A stretch of 13,993 bases of DNA from DATLYB01 sp964502525 (GTDB taxonomy: Bacteria > Bacteroidota > Bacteroidia > Chitinophagales > CAIOSU01), in contig CAZCXH010000135.1 in NCBI GenBank assembly GCA_964502525.1, positions 1 through 13,993 of the forward strand, written 5' to 3'. The position numbers were made by a program, and so were the translations under genes. Below are positions 1-6,551 of the stretch, piece after piece. Position 1 is the first letter of the stretch. Every line of letters begins with the position of its first letter. The notes below the pieces were generated by a model. It did no database searches. It saw only the letters and a list, made by a program, of their open reading frames with translations, and was not told where the DNA came from.

Positions 1-1253
1 CTGTCGCTGAATATTTTCAGGATGGTTTGCCTGCCTTGCCGGATCCATTTGCCTGCGGCCGTGACGAAACGGTAGATGAATTCTTTGAGGCGATGTGTTT
101 GTTGGATGCCGCTGATATAGGCTCTGACGCTGTCTTTGAGCCACTCGAACAACACGCAACTGATGCAGGACAGAATCATATATACGGTATTTTCTGCAAG
201 GAATGATGAAGGCAGGCGATTCCAGTTGAAGTCGTTTTTGAGCACATCGAACACTTTCTCGCTGCTGCCCCGCTGATTGTAAAAGGCGAATATTTCCTCT
301 GGAGTTGAGATAGTGTCGGTGGTGAGGATGGCGTAATATTCATAATCATCCCCGCTGAAAGCGTCCGTCTGTCCGTCAGTTTTTTTCTTGCGCTGCAGGA
401 TGACGCGGTATTTTTTATCACCGCCAAAAGGAGCATACTCCATTTCAGCCAACTCCACGGGACGATGATTGTAACGAAAACCCGTCCACTCCCTGATGTT
501 GCGGATGTGCAGCTTGAGGTCTTGGGATGCCATGGCGCGGATGTAAAACGTGATGCTTTCTGCTTCGAGCAATTCAATGACGTCCTGCAGATATGCCGCG
601 CTGTCGCTGCGGAATTTATGGACGGCTATGTTTTCTTTCTTCAGCAGATTCAGACAATGCTCAACGGTTTCCTTCATGCGGAAGCGGGCGTTGCTGTTGC
701 CGTTGCGTCCCTCCACATACACCGGCAGGTTGCCGATGATGGCTACGGCAGGCTGATAGCCCTGCGTTTTTTTATAAGTGTAGGCTGCATCATACTTCTC
801 GCACTCCGTAATCACGTTGTCATAATCCAGCGTATAGGGCGTGCCGGGGTGCAGCCTCCCGGTCTTTACATTCACCTTCAGCAGCAGCTCGTTCATCTTC
901 GTGTTGATGTTGAAACGGTGCGTCACCCCTGATTCAGTGGTGAAAACCGCATCGCTGACCTTCAATTCATCCAAGCTGCGCAGCACCGTGTCGGGCGAAC
1001 ACACCTTAAAACCCGGATGCTCTTTCCACGCCTCGCGCAACTGCTGCACATCCTCCACGCAGCTGCCTCCGCTGAGCTGAGTGATGAAATTAGATTTAAA
1101 TATATCGCTATATTCGTAACCGAAAAGTTTGACGCGCTTGCCTAAGCGACCGTCCACCAGTTCATTGAACTCAACCCGTTGCAGCATGCCCAGCGCCACC
1201 GCAGCGCCTGCATTACAAATCATTTTTCCCGAAGAAAGAGCTATTTTTATCAT
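1..1253 (-). CDS. IS1380-family transposase, 3' end cut by window edge
   Basis: This is an open frame of 417 codons read from ATG at 1253 down to base 1 with no stop, so the C-terminus lies outside the window. The protein resembles the DDE transposases of the IS1380 family, which move their own element by cut-and-paste. Likely catalytic positions are an Asp in TLDYDN (about residues 141-146), the Asp of FRSDSAAY (D217) and the Glu of YNQRGSSEKVFD (E332), which sits in the family's C-terminal Y-x-x-R-G-x-x-E signature. The following stretch, with KNDFNWNRLPSSF and a hydrophobic segment near 355-372, is also typical. The product is normally only slightly longer, so perhaps 10-25 residues are missing. 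An in-frame TGA lies 21 bases upstream of the ATG, so this start is the only good one. The ATG overlaps the stop of the gene upstream (ATGA), which could couple their translation. The family call is from remembered motifs, not a search. Confidence 0.9.
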   Translation of the reverse strand, partial: MIKIALSSGKMICNAGAAVALGMLQRVEFNELVDGRLGKRVKLFGYEYSDIFKSNFITQLSGGSCVEDVQQLREAWKEHPGFKVCSPDTVLRSLDELKVSDAVFTTESGVTHRFNINTKMNELLLKVNVKTGRLHPGTPYTLDYDNVITECEKYDAAYTYKKTQGYQPAVAIIGNLPVYVEGRNGNSNARFRMKETVEHCLNLLKKENIAVHKFRSDSAAYLQDVIELLEAESITFYIRAMASQDLKLHIRNIREWTGFRYNHRPVELAEMEYAPFGGDKKYRVILQRKKKTDGQTDAFSGDDYEYYAILTTDTISTPEEIFAFYNQRGSSEKVFDVLKNDFNWNRLPSSFLAENTVYMILSCISCVLFEWLKDSVRAYISGIQQTHRLKEFIYRFVTAAGKWIRQGRQTILKIFSD

Positions 1254-1267
1254 CGTATTCTTTTTTT

Positions 1268-1296
1268 TAATTTTTCACCTGAATAAGTGAAAATTA
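1268..1296. repeat. Hairpin in the transposase leader (10-bp stem, one bulged T)
   Basis: TAATTTTTCAC pairs with GTGAAAATTA across an 8-base loop (CTGAATAA). The stem has ten pairs with T1271 bulged. It sits 15 bases upstream of the transposase ATG. Hairpins in this position in insertion sequences commonly limit translation or transcription arriving from the host gene; that role here is inferred from position only. Confidence 0.55.
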
Positions 1297-1298
1297 CG

Positions 1299-1328
1299 GA
1301 GCCGCGCAATCCGCGCGGCTCTTGTTTT
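1299..1328 (+). terminator. GC-rich hairpin followed by a T-run; possible terminator
   Basis: GAGCCGCGC (1299-1307) and GCGCGGCTC (1313-1321) form a perfect 9-bp stem with a 5-base loop, followed on the plus strand by TTGTTTTT. This has the form of a rho-independent terminator for plus-strand transcription. Read on the minus strand, it would fold in mRNA entering the transposase gene from outside. It lies inside the coding frame of the truncated small protein (its EPRGLRGS residues), so it may belong to the insertion sequence or to a separate palindromic repeat. Confidence 0.5.
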
Positions 1329-1709
1329 TCAACACGATGACAGTTAGTTATTTGCGGAGTTGAGGTATCATTTAATTGCTTCTGAAATGCCTTATCCTTA
1401 AGTCCTGTTATTTTAGGATAGGTTGATTCCCCAATAATAAAACAAATATCCTTTAATTCAATTCGTTTAATCTTAACAGAATCAATTAAAATCGAATTAG
1501 ATAATTCCCGTGTTAATTGATTATGTGTGTTTTTTACAGGTGATTTTCCATAACCCGAAATTAAAATTGTCAAAAGAATCAGGGTTAAATATTTCATGGT
1601 TGTAACGGTTTTAAAATTATTCTGACTAACCGGCTGCAAAAAATCGTGGCGGAATGAAAGCTAATAAATTTTCCCTACGTGATGAAGCAACGAGATATTA
1701 AACCTCTTG

Positions 1710-1740
1710 CCCTCGCGTCCCCGCGGGCGTGTGCTATCAC
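1710..1740 (+). repeat. REP-like palindrome, copy A (plus orientation)
   Basis: The core reads GCCCTCGCGTCC then CCGCGGGCGTG, an imperfect GC-rich palindrome followed by TGCTATCAC. Its reverse-strand partner at 1852-1886 has the same left flank (GCCCTCG), a palindromic core, and the same right flank pattern (GCGTGnGnTATCA). Similar sequence with opposite orientation is the layout of paired REP elements. Copy A lacks four bases of the left arm compared with copy B, so it is the more decayed of the two. Confidence 0.5.
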
Positions 1741-1851
1741 CGAGCCTCCGGCTGAAGCATCCGTTACGCCATATTCATAACGGCAAAACCTTAACCGGGC
1801 TGTCAGGGTTGGCCTTGCCCCATTTGTAATATTGTGGTTCTGTATGCCTTA

Positions 1852-1886
1852 TGATAACTCACGCTCGCGGGACGCGAGCGAGGGCT
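1852..1886 (-). repeat. REP-like palindrome, copy B (minus orientation)
   Basis: CGCTCGCG (1862-1869), a GGA loop and CGCGAGCG (1873-1880) make a perfect 8-bp stem. On the minus strand the element begins GCCCTCGCTCGCG and ends GAGCGTGAGTTATCAT, matching copy A at 1710-1740 in flank and core. It lies 16 bases beyond the stop of the CoA-binding gene and could act as its 3' mRNA stabiliser or terminator, although no T-run follows. Confidence 0.6.
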
Positions 1887-1902
1887 ACAAACAACAAGCA
1901 TT

Positions 1903-2271
1903 TCAGTACTGCCCCGTGGAAAGCATCACAAGCGTGCAGGCTTCGATGGTTTCGATGCCCTTCTTTTCGGCAAGTTTTTCCAATTCGGGATTTTCTGCTC
2001 CGGGGTTGAAGATGATGCGTTTAGGATTTATAGTGTTAAGGATATAATCGTAATAACCCTTCTGTATCTCGGGATTGATGTAAAGCGTCACGGTATCCAC
2101 TTTATCGAATTTCCTTCTCTCCGTTTCGACAGGCACACCGCTTACTTCGCCCTTTTCCTTACCCAGCGCCACCACTTCATACCCTTTCTGAAGCAGCTTG
2201 TTCACCGCAAGGAAGGCATACCTCCACGGGTGCGCGGACGCACCGATTACCAATGTTTTTTTACGTGCCAT
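1903..2271 (-). CDS. CoA-binding-domain protein (YccU-like, single Rossmann domain)
   Basis: The 122-residue protein begins MARKKTLVIGAS and contains one Rossmann-type fold of the CoA-binding family (as in E. coli YccU and the N-terminal domain of acyl-CoA synthetases). Visible family features are the nucleotide-binding start VIGASAHPWRYA (about residues 8-19), GYEVVALGKEKGEVSGVPV, and a C-terminal FNPGAENPELEKLAEKKGI segment followed by EACTLVMLSTG. Length is normal for the stand-alone family. Its cellular role is not established; binding of CoA is expected from the family only. The ATG at 2271 is preferred because the first beta strand follows directly; Met codons 12 and 4 triplets upstream would add a basic, non-conserved tail. 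It is transcribed away from the plus-strand gene at 2369, and its promoter should lie in 2272-2368, where no clear TAnnTTTG box is visible. Confidence 0.85.
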   Translation of the reverse strand: MARKKTLVIGASAHPWRYAFLAVNKLLQKGYEVVALGKEKGEVSGVPVETERRKFDKVDTVTLYINPEIQKGYYDYILNTINPKRIIFNPGAENPELEKLAEKKGIETIEACTLVMLSTGQY

Positions 2272-2368
2272 TTGTTTGCCCATTCGTTTTAATAGCAAAC
2301 CAAGCAAAAAAGTTTGGAAACATTTTACCAGAAAAATGAGTAAAAGTCCTTGTTAAACTGTGGTGCGT

Positions 2369-2653
2369 ATGGAAATTAAGAGGATGAACGAAGGGGAGAC
2401 AGTTTTTTCGATACTTGCCGGGAGCGATCCGGCATTCGAGGGACAGCATCTCAAAACACTTAAGAACAAGCTGAAGCAAGTCATGTGGCTGTGCCGTCTT
2501 TTCAACAGAAATGTTGAGATCATTTACGAGTGCGAGAAGCGCGGCTTGCAAAAGGTGATGACAAAGGTGTGGCTCACCACTTCGAAAAATATCCTGCTGA
2601 TGGATGGAGTTTCAATCCCAGCGGTGCAGGTTCGGGAAATCAGAGTACTGTAG
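2369..2653 (+). CDS. Conserved-looking protein of unknown function, 94 aa
   Basis: I do not recognise this protein with confidence. It starts MEIKRMNEGETVFSIL, is soluble with no signal peptide or membrane segment, and has a basic helical middle (HLKTLKNKLKQVMWLCRLF). Its C-terminal half (VWLTTSKNILLMDGVSIP then VREIRVL) looks like short beta strands ending in a hydrophobic strand. Codon use matches the neighbouring genes and the frame is uninterrupted, so I think it is real. A GTG at 2360 is an alternative start three codons earlier. The gene is divergent from the CoA-binding gene and ends only seven bases from the stop of the E2 gene on the opposite strand, so the two transcripts converge. 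Confidence 0.6.
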   Translation: MEIKRMNEGETVFSILAGSDPAFEGQHLKTLKNKLKQVMWLCRLFNRNVEIIYECEKRGLQKVMTKVWLTTSKNILLMDGVSIPAVQVREIRVL

Positions 2654-2660
2654 GTTGCTG

Positions 2661-3899
2661 TTACAACATCATCCTCACCGGATTCTCAAGATACTGCTTG
2701 AAGGTTTGAAGGAATTTCGCGCCCGTTGCGCCATCCACCACGCGGTGGTCGCATGACATCGTGACTTTCATAATGTTTGACGCGACAACGTTTCCATTTT
2801 TAATCGCTGGCGTTTCCTTGATTTTTCCAATTGCAAGAATGCACGATGCCGGACTGTTAATGATTGCGGTAAATTCGTCAATGTCGAACATGCCGAGGTT
2901 GGAAACGGTGAACGTGTTGCCCTGCAATTCATCCAGTTTCAACTGTCCTGCCCTGCCGCGCTCCGCAAGCTGCTGCGTTTCCTGCGAAATCTGCGCAAGG
3001 GATTTCTCATTCGCAAAGCGCAGCACCGGAACAATTAGCCCCTGCTCCACTGCAACCGCTACCCCGATATGCACATGATGATTCAGCCGGATGGATTCTT
3101 CACCCCAATAAGCATTCGCGTAAGGATGTTTTTTCAGCGTCATCGCTGCCGCTTTCACGATCATGTCGTTGAATGAAATCTTCACTGGCGCCAGCTCCTC
3201 GTTGATGCCCTTCCTCGCTTCGATGGCGTTGTCCATGACGATTTCCATCGTGAGATAATAGTGCGGTGCGGTGAATTTACTTGCTGTCAAACGCTTGGCA
3301 ATCGTCTTGCGCATCTGCGTGTGCGGCACGTCTTTGTAGCTTTCCTTGCCACTGACTGCCGTCATTAAGGGAACACCCACAGGCTTCGTTTTCATCAGCG
3401 CCTCCACGTCACGCTTCACGATTCTGCCTTCATCGCCCGTGCCTTTCACCTGCGATAGACTCACCCCGCTCTCTTTCGCCAGGCGCTTTGCAAGCGGAGA
3501 GGCTTTTATTTTGCCGTTGCCTGAAGGCGCGGTTTGTTTCGTGACGACCGTTGCCGCAACAGGAGGCTGCACCGCCACAGGTTCCTCTACGGAAACAGGA
3601 ACTGCTTTTTTCTCAGGAGCCTTAGCCGGTTCGCTTTTTAACAGCGCGGAAAAATCTTCTCCCTTTTCCCCGATGATAGCAAGGACTCCGTCAATTTTTA
3701 CCGCCTGTCCTTTCTCCACTCCAATGTGCAGCAGCATACCCGCTTTCGGGCTTTCAAAATCCATCGTGGCTTTATCGGTTTCAATTTCAGCGAGCAGTTC
3801 CCCGACAGCAACTTTGTCACCAACCTTTTTATGCCATACAACGATGACTCCTTCTTCCATCGTATCGCTCATGCGGGGCATACGGATGATTTCAGCCAT
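2661..3899 (-). CDS. pdhC: Dihydrolipoamide acyltransferase (E2), pyruvate dehydrogenase type
   Basis: This 412-residue E2 transfers the acetyl group from lipoyl-lysine to CoA in the cytoplasmic pyruvate dehydrogenase complex. One lipoyl domain occupies about residues 1-80 with the lipoylated Lys at K43 in ETDKATMDFESP. An Ala/Pro/Lys/Val-rich flexible linker (about 85-128) follows. The peripheral-subunit-binding domain is at about 131-168 (KASPLAKRLAKESGV, GRIVKRDVE). The catalytic domain runs from about 190 to the end and carries the active-site SCDHRVVDGATG with His385 and Asp389. The sequence pattern (single lipoyl domain, MPRMSDTMEEG start) fits pyruvate rather than oxoglutarate dehydrogenase. 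E1 and E3 genes are not in the window. The ATG at 3899 gives a standard N-terminus. The next minus-strand gene upstream is the RelE-type toxin, 53 bases away, with a 12-bp tandem duplication in the gap. Confidence 0.95.
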   Translation of the reverse strand: MAEIIRMPRMSDTMEEGVIVVWHKKVGDKVAVGELLAEIETDKATMDFESPKAGMLLHIGVEKGQAVKIDGVLAIIGEKGEDFSALLKSEPAKAPEKKAVPVSVEEPVAVQPPVAATVVTKQTAPSGNGKIKASPLAKRLAKESGVSLSQVKGTGDEGRIVKRDVEALMKTKPVGVPLMTAVSGKESYKDVPHTQMRKTIAKRLTASKFTAPHYYLTMEIVMDNAIEARKGINEELAPVKISFNDMIVKAAAMTLKKHPYANAYWGEESIRLNHHVHIGVAVAVEQGLIVPVLRFANEKSLAQISQETQQLAERGRAGQLKLDELQGNTFTVSNLGMFDIDEFTAIINSPASCILAIGKIKETPAIKNGNVVASNIMKVTMSCDHRVVDGATGAKFLQTFKQYLENPVRMML

Positions 3900-3904
3900 G
3901 GTTA

Positions 3905-3928
3905 GATTTTAGATGTGATTTTAGATGG
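3905..3928. repeat. 12-bp tandem duplication just upstream of the E2 start
   Basis: GATTTTAGATGT (3905-3916) is followed directly by GATTTTAGATGG (3917-3928), eleven of twelve bases alike. It begins six bases upstream of the E2 start codon, so it lies in the 5' untranslated region or the promoter-proximal part of the transcript. It resembles the simple intergenic repeats seen elsewhere in this window. Confidence 0.7.
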
Positions 3929-3952
3929 CGGAATTTGAGTTGAATCCAAAAT

Positions 3953-4288
3953 TCATTCTTTCGATTGAACTTCACCAAGACAACTAAGTATTTCTTCCTT
4001 AGTAATATTATCTTCTTCTCCCTTTGAGTAAATGGAAATTAAGAAAACGGTTGTTTTCAGGATTTTCACCCAGGTTATCACCCTTGCACCGCCTGATTTC
4101 CCTTTGCCCTTTGAGCGGATTGCCAAGCGGATTTTGTAAACATCATTGCCAAGGGATACCCCCTGAGTTGGATTTTGTTCCAGCGATTCGATCAGCTCCT
4201 TCAACTCACGTTTAAGCGACCGGTATTTTTTGATTAATCTTTTAGCTTCCCGTTCAAAGTTTGGGGTAGTTTGAACTTCAAAGCTCAT
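3953..4288 (-). CDS. RelE/ParE-superfamily toxin of a type II toxin-antitoxin pair
   Basis: The 111-residue protein matches the form of RelE/ParE-superfamily toxins common in Bacteroidota: an N-terminal TPNFEREAKRLIKKYRSLK helix pair, then LGNDVYKIRLAIRSKGKGKSGGARVITWVKI, and a beta strand VFLISIYSKGEEDNITKEEI near the C-terminus. The IRLAIRSKGKGKSGGAR core is the basic surface expected to contact ribosome or mRNA in RelE-like members; whether this protein cuts mRNA or targets gyrase as ParE does cannot be told from sequence. It overlaps the antitoxin gene by 11 bases, so the pair is translationally coupled. No frameshift is seen and the length is normal, so it could be active. Confidence 0.88.
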   Translation of the reverse strand: MSFEVQTTPNFEREAKRLIKKYRSLKRELKELIESLEQNPTQGVSLGNDVYKIRLAIRSKGKGKSGGARVITWVKILKTTVFLISIYSKGEEDNITKEEILSCLGEVQSKE

Positions 4289-4484
4289 TCAGAAATTCTT
4301 TTGCGGAGCGTGATTTAAGCCTTCCCTTCTCAATAAGTTTCGCTTCTTCAAATCCCTTTTTTATTCCTTTGAGCACATTTTCTTTGGCAGGCTCCTTCTC
4401 GATTTCCACAAACTCCAAGCTGCTCAGCAGTTCAACGAGGAACTGAAGTTTATCTTCCCTGACGTTTAAAATGATTTGTTTCAT
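4278..4484 (-). CDS. Antitoxin partner of the RelE-type toxin
   Basis: This 68-residue acidic/basic-patterned protein precedes and overlaps the toxin gene, the usual antitoxin-first order. It starts MKQIILNVREDKLQFLVELL, a short beta strand followed by a helix, and continues through VEIEKEP and a charged helix (KGIKKGFEEAKLIEKG) to SAKEFLNEL. The N-terminal strand-helix is consistent with a dimerising, DNA-binding part and the C-terminal helices with toxin neutralisation; both are inferences. The promoter should lie in the 49 bases between it and the NADH dehydrogenase stop. On the minus strand TAACTTTA (4505-4498) is one base from the Bacteroidota -7 consensus TAnnTTTG and 13 bases from the start codon, so it is a weak candidate. 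Such operons are normally self-repressed. Confidence 0.82.
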   Translation of the reverse strand: MKQIILNVREDKLQFLVELLSSLEFVEIEKEPAKENVLKGIKKGFEEAKLIEKGRLKSRSAKEFLNEL

Positions 4485-4533
4485 TGCGTATCAATCGTAA
4501 AGTTAAACAAGAAGGAATAATTAAAAATCACTG

Positions 4534-5808
4534 CTATTTTTTAGCTTTCAATATCAACCTTATGCTGCGATCATAAGTGATGTAATTCCAAATCCAGTTG
4601 ATTAAAACAACGAGCCTGCTCCGAAATCCGATAAGCTGAATGAGGTGCAGCGCCATCCAGGCGAGCCAGGCGATAAATCCTTTCAGGTGGATATTTCCCG
4701 GGAGGTCAACCACCGCTTTGTTTCTTCCGATAGTCGCCATAGTGCCTTTATCCAGATATTTGAATGGCTGCATTTTTCCCTTCGCAACCAATCGTTCAAG
4801 ATTTTTCGCAAGCAAAACGCCCTGCTGCATCGCCACGGGAGCCAACTGCGGATGACCGTGAGGCGTTTCCGCTGTTTGCATCAGAGCAATGTCACCGATG
4901 GCGAAAATATTCGCGCTTCCCTGCGCCTGGTTGAATTCATTCACAATAATCCGGTTGCCTCGTCCGGTTGCCTTCGCGGACAATCCATCAATCATGCTTC
5001 CGGTAACACCGGCTGCCCACACAAGCGTTTTGCAGGGAATCACCGTCCCGTCATCCAGCGTGGCGTCCGCTCCGTCATGTTTCACCACTCGTTTGTTGAG
5101 GATCACTTTGATACCCATTTGATTTAAGACAACCAAAGCATCCTCAGATGATTTCCCGCTCATCGCGCTGAGGACCCGTCCCGTTCCCTCAATCAGATAA
5201 ATATTCATCTGGCTGAAATCCAGTTCGGGATAATCGCGCGGAAGCACATGCTTCCTCAACTCGCTTATAGCTCCCGCCACTTCCACTCCCGTTGGGCCCG
5301 CGCCCACAATCGCCACATCCATCAGCCGTTGACGTTCGATCGGCTCCTGCGCCAGCAATGCTTCCTCCAAATCACGCAGGATACTATTGCGCAAACTCAG
5401 GGAATGAGGTAGCTCTTTTAGCGGGAATACTTCCTTGTAATTTTCATCATGACCGAAGAAACTGGTTTTTGTTCCGGTAGCAATGACGAGATAATCGTAG
5501 CTGATGTTGCCGAGCGAAGTTTCGACACAATTCTTTTCAGGATGAATCTTCATCACTTCACCCATGCGGAAATAAAAATTCTGTTTTCCCTCGAACAATT
5601 TCCGCAGCGGACCCGCGATGGAACTCGGCTCCAAACCCGCGGTTGCCACCTGGTAAAGCAATGGCTGAAACGTATGGAAATTATTCCTGTCGAAAAGAAC
5701 AAGCTGGAATTTGGAAGTATCCAGCCGCTTGCAAAATTCGATACCGCCAAAGCCGCCACCGATGACAACTGCGCGGGGAAGATGAGATGGCGGAATTTGA
5801 ATTGTCAT
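4534..5808 (-). CDS. ndh: Type II NADH:quinone oxidoreductase (NDH-2)
   Basis: This 424-residue flavoprotein is predicted to oxidise NADH and pass electrons to menaquinone at the inner membrane without pumping protons. The FAD-binding Rossmann motif is at RAVVIGGGFGGIEFC (residues 12-26), the NADH-binding one at VAIVGAGPTGVEVAGA (165-180). TLVWAAGV (261-268) and IFAIGDIA (301-308) are the conserved FAD-contact segments. APVAMQQGVLLAKNL (323-337) carries the AxxxQxG quinone-site motif. The C-terminal 50 residues are strongly hydrophobic with Trp and Arg residues (GFIAWLAWMALHLIQLIGF, then LVVLINWIWNYI), the membrane-anchoring amphipathic helices of the family. Length is normal and all key residues are present. 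The ATG at 5808 starts 12 residues before the first beta strand. Pcm lies 74 bases upstream on the same strand, across an AT-rich gap, so a shared transcript is possible but not shown. Confidence 0.95.
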   Translation of the reverse strand: MTIQIPPSHLPRAVVIGGGFGGIEFCKRLDTSKFQLVLFDRNNFHTFQPLLYQVATAGLEPSSIAGPLRKLFEGKQNFYFRMGEVMKIHPEKNCVETSLGNISYDYLVIATGTKTSFFGHDENYKEVFPLKELPHSLSLRNSILRDLEEALLAQEPIERQRLMDVAIVGAGPTGVEVAGAISELRKHVLPRDYPELDFSQMNIYLIEGTGRVLSAMSGKSSEDALVVLNQMGIKVILNKRVVKHDGADATLDDGTVIPCKTLVWAAGVTGSMIDGLSAKATGRGNRIIVNEFNQAQGSANIFAIGDIALMQTAETPHGHPQLAPVAMQQGVLLAKNLERLVAKGKMQPFKYLDKGTMATIGRNKAVVDLPGNIHLKGFIAWLAWMALHLIQLIGFRSRLVVLINWIWNYITYDRSIRLILKAKK

Positions 5809-5882
5809 TTACCGCACGCGTTAAGATGGGATGCAGTATTATAATTATAACTAAGAAGTTAAAATCTGTCTTCGCCCCGGCA

Positions 5883-6551
5883 TCACCACACCTTCCCCTT
5901 CAGCATCGGCACGAACTTGAAGCTGTCGTATTCTTCCGTCTCGTACTTACCTTCATCAATTTTGATGATGCGCTGCATGTGTTGCACACTGCCCTTGCCA
6001 TAAGGCATCACCAGAAATCCGCCTATCACGAGCTGCTGCAGCAACTTCAACGGCTGTTCGGGTACTGCAGCGGTGATCAGGATTTTGTCAAAAGGAGCGA
6101 AAACCGGCAGCCCCTCAAACCCATCGCCATAAAAAAGCCTGATGCCCGTAACATGCATCTCCTCAATGAGTTCTTTTGCTCTTTCGTAGAGTTTCTTGTG
6201 CCGCTCGATGGAGAACACCCGCGCGCCAATCTTCGCGAGGATGCACGCCTGGTAGCCTGAGCCGGTGCCCACTTCGAGCACCTTGTCCCGCTTCTTTATT
6301 TCAAGCAGTTGTGTCTGGTAAGCGACCGTATAGGGCTGCGAGATCGTTTGCCCCTCGCCAATCTGGAAAGCTTTGTCTTCGTACGCGAACTCCAGGAAAG
6401 CCGGGTCAAAAAAGAAATGGCGGGGAACGACCGACATCCCCTCGAGGATTGCCTCATCCGTTATCCCCTTTTCCCTCACCGTGTCCACCAACTTCTTCCG
6501 CAAGCCTTTGTGGCGGAAGTCATCCTCAATGTTGAACAGCAACTTGCTCAC
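5883..6551 (-). CDS. pcm: Protein-L-isoaspartate O-methyltransferase
   Basis: The 222-residue protein repairs age-damaged proteins by SAM-dependent methylation of isoaspartyl residues. The substrate-site segment GQTISQPYTVA is at 67-77, including the conserved Ser70. The SAM-binding motif I VLEVGTGSGYQACILA is at 91-106. Post-I is VFSIERHKKL at 112-121. The motif II/III region is YGDGFEGLP then FDKILITAAVPEQP at about 141-167. LVIGGFLVMPYG (174-185) completes the domain. RHFF at 44-47 matches the family's VPRHxF. Length is typical. The start codon is GTG (6551): an in-frame TAA lies 12 bases upstream and the first internal Met is residue 39, inside the domain, so no ATG start is available. 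There is no secretion signal, so it acts in the cytoplasm. Confidence 0.95.
   Translation of the reverse strand: MSKLLFNIEDDFRHKGLRKKLVDTVREKGITDEAILEGMSVVPRHFFFDPAFLEFAYEDKAFQIGEGQTISQPYTVAYQTQLLEIKKRDKVLEVGTGSGYQACILAKIGARVFSIERHKKLYERAKELIEEMHVTGIRLFYGDGFEGLPVFAPFDKILITAAVPEQPLKLLQQLVIGGFLVMPYGKGSVQHMQRIIKIDEGKYETEEYDSFKFVPMLKGKVW

Larger units (their letters stand above)
1..1325 (-). mobile_element. IS1380-type insertion sequence, partial; inner boundary approximate
   Basis: The transposase gene plus its leader make up most of an insertion sequence that continues beyond the left edge. The transposase-proximal end must lie somewhere between about 1254 and 1340, where the reading frame of an unrelated small protein (1250-1597) stops making sense and two hairpins appear. 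I cannot see the opposite end, so the terminal inverted repeats and target-site duplication cannot be matched and the boundary given is an estimate. Elements of this family are usually about 1.5-1.7 kb, consistent with most of the element being inside the window. Confidence 0.6.
1250..1597 (-). pseudogene. Truncated small exported or lipoprotein-like protein, interrupted by the IS
   Basis: This 115-codon frame starts at MKYLTLILLTILISGYGKS. The first 20 residues form a signal-peptide-like segment: one Lys, a hydrophobic core, then ISG. In a lipoprotein the residue after ISG would be Cys; here it is Tyr, one base change away (TGT to TAT). The region with GESTYPKITGLKDKAFQKQ loosely resembles the start of the DUF4163/PdaC-type extracellular domain found in Bacteroidota lipoproteins, but that match is weak. 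After FTYSGE the frame enters low-complexity Lys codons and stops on the base overlapping the transposase start. The likely reading is a gene truncated by insertion, with its 3' part beyond the left edge. A longer start 14 codons upstream (1639) is possible but would spoil the signal sequence. Confidence 0.55.
1598..1902. other. Gene-free stretch holding a pair of inverted REP-like repeats
   Basis: I find no convincing gene in these 305 bases; the one plus-strand frame entering from 1832 is a shadow of the CoA-binding gene. The stretch separates two minus-strand genes, so it should hold the terminator of the CoA-binding gene and the promoter of the truncated small gene. What is visible is two related palindromes in opposite orientation (listed separately) with about 130 bases between them and no obvious T-run next to either. 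Confidence 0.6.

Noticed and set aside
176..577. 133-codon minus-strand frame
   Set aside because: It lies in another frame of the transposase gene, whose own frame shows continuous family motifs.
465..932. 155-codon plus-strand frame
   Set aside because: Antisense shadow of the transposase; no recognisable domain.
2261..2551. 96-codon minus-strand frame
   Set aside because: It overlaps the better supported 94-residue plus-strand gene and the start of the CoA-binding gene, and its composition is not protein-like.
5839..5850. 12-bp perfect palindrome TTATAATTATAA between NDH-2 and pcm
   Set aside because: An AT-only palindrome in AT-rich intergenic DNA is expected by chance; no paired site or -35/-33 element supports a function.
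5787..6260. 157-codon plus-strand frame
   Set aside because: Antisense to the clearly recognised pcm gene and to the NDH-2 start.
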